Shown here piece after piece: positions 14,721-17,603 of a stretch of DNA of 17,603 nt. Under the pieces are notes generated by a model. It saw nothing but the letters and a program-made list of their open reading frames with translations. It had not been told where the DNA came from and ran no database searches. Each line of letters opens with the position of its first letter. The stretch's first letter is position 1. This DNA comes from an uncultured Candidatus Saccharibacteria bacterium (GTDB lineage: Bacteria; Patescibacteria; Saccharimonadia; Saccharimonadales; UBA5946), in assembly GCA_946886435.1 (NCBI GenBank), contig CAMPIR010000006.1, forward strand, positions 1 to 17,603, given 5' to 3'. Made by a program: the position numbers and the translations under genes.

Positions 14721-15761
14721 TTATTTTTCAGCCAGTGCGTAAGTAGCTTTTGCCACACGCTTGAACTCTGGTTTGCTTTGCAGGTTGAGGAGGATGGTCG
14801 TCTCTTTGACTTGTCGGTCTTTGAGGACCCGTTTGACGATCTCGTCGCGGTGGAGTGGCTCATCTGCCTTCTTGAGGACATCGGTAATGATATCGGCGAC
14901 TGTTCCCCGTTTGTAACCCCATTCGTTAAGGGCGTAGATGCCACGGCCGATTAGTACGAAGCGCTTGTCTTTGATGAGTTCGTTGTGGATTGCCTGAGTT
15001 GTAACGTCTTTTCGTTTGAAATCACTGTCCTTGATGGCGCCTGCGATATCAGAAAAGTGCATCGGTTTACCGTTTTCCTGGAGGATAACGTAGATCTTGT
15101 CACGAATGTTCTTCGGGTTGACGGTCGGCCACTTAGTGAGACCCCAAACATCTTTGAGGCTGGCAAGGTTCTTGCTGAGGGATGCGAGTGCGCGGACATG
15201 GTCGGGGTGTTCGTAGCCGAGTTTTTGGTTGAGCTCGCTGACGGTCAGGGCTTGGCCGTGCTCTTTGACGGCTTTTACGACTTCATCGACGCGCTTTTTC
15301 AGCTGTTTCTCGTCGTAGTATTCGCTCAGGGCGACACCGTGATGGTAGTGATCGTTTTCGTTCAGAACGGCGAGTTTCGGAGCCAGTTCGGCGATAAAGG
15401 CGACATGAGAACGGTCGCGGTCGTTGCTGCCAGCGACGGCTTTCTCAGACAAGTCACTGAGACGCGCAGCGCGACCCATTTCGCTGAGGCGCTCGACGAG
15501 GTATCGCTCGACGGCTTCGAGGTCGAGGTTCCCCTCCTCTGCAGCGATCTTGAGGCGGATGAGGATGGCTTTTTCGAGCTGACGAACACGCTCACGAGTA
15601 ATACCGAGCAGTTCACCGATCTGTTCAAGAGTTTCCTTGCGGTCGAACAAACCGAAACGACGAGAGATAATCTCACGTTCTCGTTCACGCTCAATACCGT
15701 CCAGGATGGTTTGCACCACGGACTTGATATCTGGGGTATCTGCTTCGGCAGTCGGACTCAT
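14721..15761 (-). CDS. Sigma-70 region 4-like HTH protein with HARE-type winged helices
   Basis: A 346-residue DNA-binding protein. Residues about 10-76 match sigma region 4: REREREIISRRFGL, then KETLEQIGELLGITRERVRQ with the recognition helix TRERVRQLEKA. Sigma regions 2 and 3, which bind the -10 and core RNA polymerase, are absent, so it is not a complete sigma factor. A winged-helix-like unit (about 150-190) is followed by a HARE-HTH/RpoE-delta-like domain (IRDKIYVILQENGKPMHFSD through GRGIYALNEWG, about 218-280). A last winged helix ends TYALAEK. It may bind -35-like DNA or the polymerase as an accessory factor; that is inference. An AAGGA site precedes the ATG, and a near-consensus promoter lies upstream. 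Confidence 0.8.
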   Translation of the reverse strand: MSPTAEADTPDIKSVVQTILDGIEREREREIISRRFGLFDRKETLEQIGELLGITRERVRQLEKAILIRLKIAAEEGNLDLEAVERYLVERLSEMGRAARLSDLSEKAVAGSNDRDRSHVAFIAELAPKLAVLNENDHYHHGVALSEYYDEKQLKKRVDEVVKAVKEHGQALTVSELNQKLGYEHPDHVRALASLSKNLASLKDVWGLTKWPTVNPKNIRDKIYVILQENGKPMHFSDIAGAIKDSDFKRKDVTTQAIHNELIKDKRFVLIGRGIYALNEWGYKRGTVADIITDVLKKADEPLHRDEIVKRVLKDRQVKETTILLNLQSKPEFKRVAKATYALAEK

Positions 15762-15822
15762 GTTATTCCTTCTAAGAAATTAATACTGATTTTTCGATGT
15801 TCTCACATCAGACTTAATGACT

Positions 15823-15851
15823 ATTATAGAACTTGTTTTATGATAAGTCAA
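15823..15851 (-). promoter_or_regulatory. Near-consensus promoter of the sigma-4/HARE gene
   Basis: On the minus strand: TTGACT (15851-15846), a 17-base spacer and a perfect TATAAT (15828-15823). The expected start near 15816 gives a leader of about 55 bases before the ATG. This implies strong, housekeeping-type transcription. Confidence 0.8.
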
Positions 15852-15871
15852 ATATAATCTGTGATGTGTTT

Positions 15872-15880
15872 ATTATAGCA
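15872..15880 (-). promoter_or_regulatory. Second, upstream extended -10 promoter
   Basis: TGCTATAAT on the minus strand is an ideal extended -10 (TGn TATAAT) without a good -35. It lies 49 bases upstream of the other -10, so the gene may have tandem promoters. Confidence 0.5.
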
Positions 15881-15943
15881 CATACTAGACGCTTATGGTA
15901 AATAGTATTTTCGGACTTTTTTCTATACAGATATGTTGTATAA

Positions 15944-16018
15944 AATGACAAACCCGCCCCTGACGCTCGCCAGGTTCCTAGAGATTTCTCCCTAGAAGCG
16001 GGTCGTCAGGTGACGGGT
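15944..16018 (-). terminator. Structured terminator region with alternative pairings
   Basis: On the minus strand, GCGGGT followed by TTTGTCATTTT can pair with ACCCGC 40 bases earlier (15998-16003), a plausible long-loop terminator stem. The same bases can instead pair as ACCCG (16014-16018) with CGGGT (15952-15956), stacked on CCTGACG/CGTCAGG (16004-16010 with 15959-15965). The two folds exclude each other. The structure begins at the stop codon of the small membrane gene. Confidence 0.5.
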
Positions 16019-16356
16019 CATGACTGTCGGTAGCTCGACCAGTCCGGATGATCCTCGGGTCCACGCACCCTTGCAGGAAGCTTTGGGGGCTTGGGGTACG
16101 TTTGACGGTAGTATGCGATATCGCCCGACAAATGGAGGTAAGCAATTATCGCTGCGATCGTTCCTCCCATCATAGTGAACGCTCCTCCCCACTCGCCTGA
16201 CTGCGAACCAATGAAGCCGAAGTAAAGGACGAAGTGCAGTACCAATGCGTAGACGATGAAGACCAAGGGCGTCGGCTTGCCGTACCAGTAAATCCGTTTG
16301 ATGGTAAGCGCCGATATGCACAGGATTGCGCCATATAACATCGACTCGATGAACAT
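16018..16356 (-). CDS. Small polytopic membrane protein
   Basis: A 112-residue protein with three hydrophobic helices: about residues 4-19 (ESMLYGAILCISALTI), 28-49 (PLVFIVYALVLHFVLYFGFIG) and 55-75 (GGAFTMMGGTIAAIIAYLHL). A polar Pro-rich tail follows (YPKPPKLPARVRGPEDHPDW). The family is not recognised. The frame is open to a TTG at 16416, but that TTG is the first part of a -35 hexamer. The ATG at 16356 has AAAGG seven bases upstream and sets the first helix close to the N-terminus, so I start there. It has its own promoter just after topA and a structured terminator at its stop, suggesting a single-gene unit. Confidence 0.65.
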   Translation of the reverse strand: MFIESMLYGAILCISALTIKRIYWYGKPTPLVFIVYALVLHFVLYFGFIGSQSGEWGGAFTMMGGTIAAIIAYLHLSGDIAYYRQTYPKPPKLPARVRGPEDHPDWSSYRQS

Positions 16357-16387
16357 GTCGTAGCCTTTCTCGAGGGGACTGAGGGCT

Positions 16388-16416
16388 ATAATGCCACTTA
16401 CGTGGTTATTTGACAA
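16388..16416 (-). promoter_or_regulatory. Promoter of the small membrane gene
   Basis: On the minus strand: TTGTCA (16416-16411), a 17-base spacer and CATTAT (16393-16388). Five of six -35 and four of six -10 positions match consensus. The spacer carries the inverted repeat CCAC-GTAA-GTGG, a possible operator. The leader would be about 25 bases. Confidence 0.5.
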
Positions 16417-16418
16417 TC

Positions 16419-17603
16419 TTATTTTTTCTTACGGGCAGTAAATCGTGATTTTTTGGCCGGTGCTTCGGCGAGAAGTTTCTTGGCTTCGTCGTGAGTGATC
16501 TTTTTCGGATCGGCGTCTTTCGGGATCTTAGCGTTTTTCTTGCCATCGGTAATGTATGGTCCGTAGCGGCCGTTTAGCACCTTGATGCCGTCGCCAAAGT
16601 CAGCGATGTTCTTCTCTGCCTCGGCTTTTAGCTTTTCCTGATAGAGTTCGAGGGCTCGCTCGAGGGTGATTTCGTGTGGGTCATCTTCCTTTAGGCTGAC
16701 ATACAGTGGGCTGGTAGTCTTTGTCTTGGTGCCGATCTGGATAAAGGGGCCAAAACGACCAACGTTAGCGCGGATATCTACGCCATTAGGGGTTTGTCCA
16801 ACGATACGTGGTAACTTGAAGGCCTCGAGCGCTTGTTCGAGAGTGATCGTCTCGAGCGTGGTTCCTTTTGGTAGCGGTGCAAAGTCTGGTTTGTCGTCGT
16901 CCTCTGAACTGCCGAGCTGCAGCATCGGTCCAAAACGGCCAAAACGGGCGATGATCGGCTTGCCGGTTTTTGGATCGATGCCAACTTCGCGGTTGGTGCC
17001 GACGGTTGAGCGGTCGATGCCGCCAGAGTTAACGATGAGCTCGTGAAACGGTGTATAAAAGTCTTCGAGCATCTTGTTGCGCTCAAGTTTGTTGTCAGCG
17101 ATATCGTCGAAATACTTTTCGACATTTGCGGTAAAGCTATAGTCGACGACTGGTTCGAAATGGTCGGTAAGGAAATCCGCGATTAGTTCTCCGCTCGGGG
17201 TTGGCACGAGCTTGCCGCGGTCAGCGCCGGTCTTTTCCTGGATAACTTCACGGTCAAGCTGCTGGTCTTTGAGGCTCAGAACGATAACGTCTCGCGGCGT
17301 GCCTTCGCCCTCTCCCTTTTCAACGTAACCGCGGCTCTGCACAGTGTCGATGATGGTGGCATAGGTACTCGGACGCCCGATGCCGAGGTCTTCGAGTTTT
17401 TTAACCAAACTTCCTTCGGTGAAGCGAGCTGGTGGGCGTGCAAAGAGCTGCCGGGCGCTAGCTTCGTTGAGATCCAAGGTATCACCGGTCGATACGGCTG
17501 GAAGTAGGTCGGCTTCTTTTTTGCTGCCACCGTATACGCGCAGGAAGCCGTCAAAGATAACGACTTCACCCTTTGCTTCAAAGTTCTTGTCACCGGTTGA
17601 GAC
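16419..17603 (-). CDS. topA: DNA topoisomerase I, C-terminal part (5' end outside the window)
   Basis: The 3' part of a type IA topoisomerase, which relaxes negative supercoils. The frame is open to the window edge, and the TTG at 17477 is internal. Visible blocks are FEAKGEVVIFDGFLRVYGG (just inside the edge), ARPPARFTEGSLVKKLEDLG and GIGRPSTYATII, all core type IA motifs. DFLTDHFEPVVDYSFTANVE follows. The active-site tyrosine lies further upstream, outside the window. The tail has three Gly-Arg-Phe/Tyr-Gly-Pro repeats (FGRFGPMLQLG, VGRFGPFIQIG, NGRYGPYITDG), that is, Topo C-terminal repeat domains rather than zinc ribbons, and ends in a Lys/Arg-rich tail (KKSRFTARKKK). Confidence 0.95.
   Translation of the reverse strand, partial: VSTGDKNFEAKGEVVIFDGFLRVYGGSKKEADLLPAVSTGDTLDLNEASARQLFARPPARFTEGSLVKKLEDLGIGRPSTYATIIDTVQSRGYVEKGEGEGTPRDVIVLSLKDQQLDREVIQEKTGADRGKLVPTPSGELIADFLTDHFEPVVDYSFTANVEKYFDDIADNKLERNKMLEDFYTPFHELIVNSGGIDRSTVGTNREVGIDPKTGKPIIARFGRFGPMLQLGSSEDDDKPDFAPLPKGTTLETITLEQALEAFKLPRIVGQTPNGVDIRANVGRFGPFIQIGTKTKTTSPLYVSLKEDDPHEITLERALELYQEKLKAEAEKNIADFGDGIKVLNGRYGPYITDGKKNAKIPKDADPKKITHDEAKKLLAEAPAKKSRFTARKKK

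Noticed and set aside
14985..15857. 290-codon plus-strand frame opposite the sigma-4/HARE gene
   Set aside because: The minus-strand gene has firm HTH motifs, a ribosome site and a promoter. The plus-strand product is a hydrophobic/acidic mirror with no family.
16387..16392. Perfect TATAAT on the plus strand
   Set aside because: There is no -35 at 16-18 bases and no plus-strand gene downstream. It overlaps the minus-strand promoter and follows from its near-palindromic bases.

Overview
The window most likely comes from a chromosome of the Patescibacteria/CPR radiation, probably Saccharibacteria (TM7). This is inferred from gene content. The clues are a compact dcw (division and cell wall) cluster, a YvcK-family gene beside a GH1 glycosidase, a stand-alone sigma-region-4 protein fused to HARE-type winged helices, a TraD/VirB4-like membrane ATPase without other secretion genes, and a MurG with HDSD where HEQN is usual. 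TGA ends several genes (the YvcK-family gene, mraY, the small membrane protein after topA), so the recoded Gracilibacteria/SR1 lineage is unlikely. No 16S gene or other marker is present to fix the lineage.

Positions 1-2461 (+ strand) hold the 3' part of a GH1 glycosidase, a YvcK/CofD-like protein and a HAD-like phosphatase, packed as an operon. A consensus promoter in the last codons of the HAD gene drives an apparently leaderless 59-residue membrane protein (2486-2665), followed by an intrinsic terminator.

Positions 2736-11256 (+ strand) are the dcw cluster: mraZ, rsmH (mraW), a 25-codon ORF with a long hairpin, ftsL-like, ftsI, mraY, ftsW, murG and ftsQ/divIB. The mraZ promoter carries four phased GTGGGT boxes, the expected MraZ autoregulatory operator, and a perfect DnaA box lies upstream. 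Together these genes would build lipid I and lipid II (MraY, MurG), polymerise and cross-link septal peptidoglycan (FtsW, FtsI) and organise the divisome (FtsL, FtsQ). The Mur ligases, ddl, ftsA and ftsZ are not in this window. ftsI carries a one-base frameshift between its SxN and KTG motifs.

Positions 11257-11928 are an AT-rich convergent gap with no confident gene and one weak histidine-phosphatase-like fragment. Positions 11929-17603 (- strand) read, in transcription order, topA (3' part), a small three-helix membrane protein, the sigma-4/HARE regulator with a strong promoter, and a 908-residue membrane-anchored TraD/VirB4-type ATPase ending at an intrinsic terminator.
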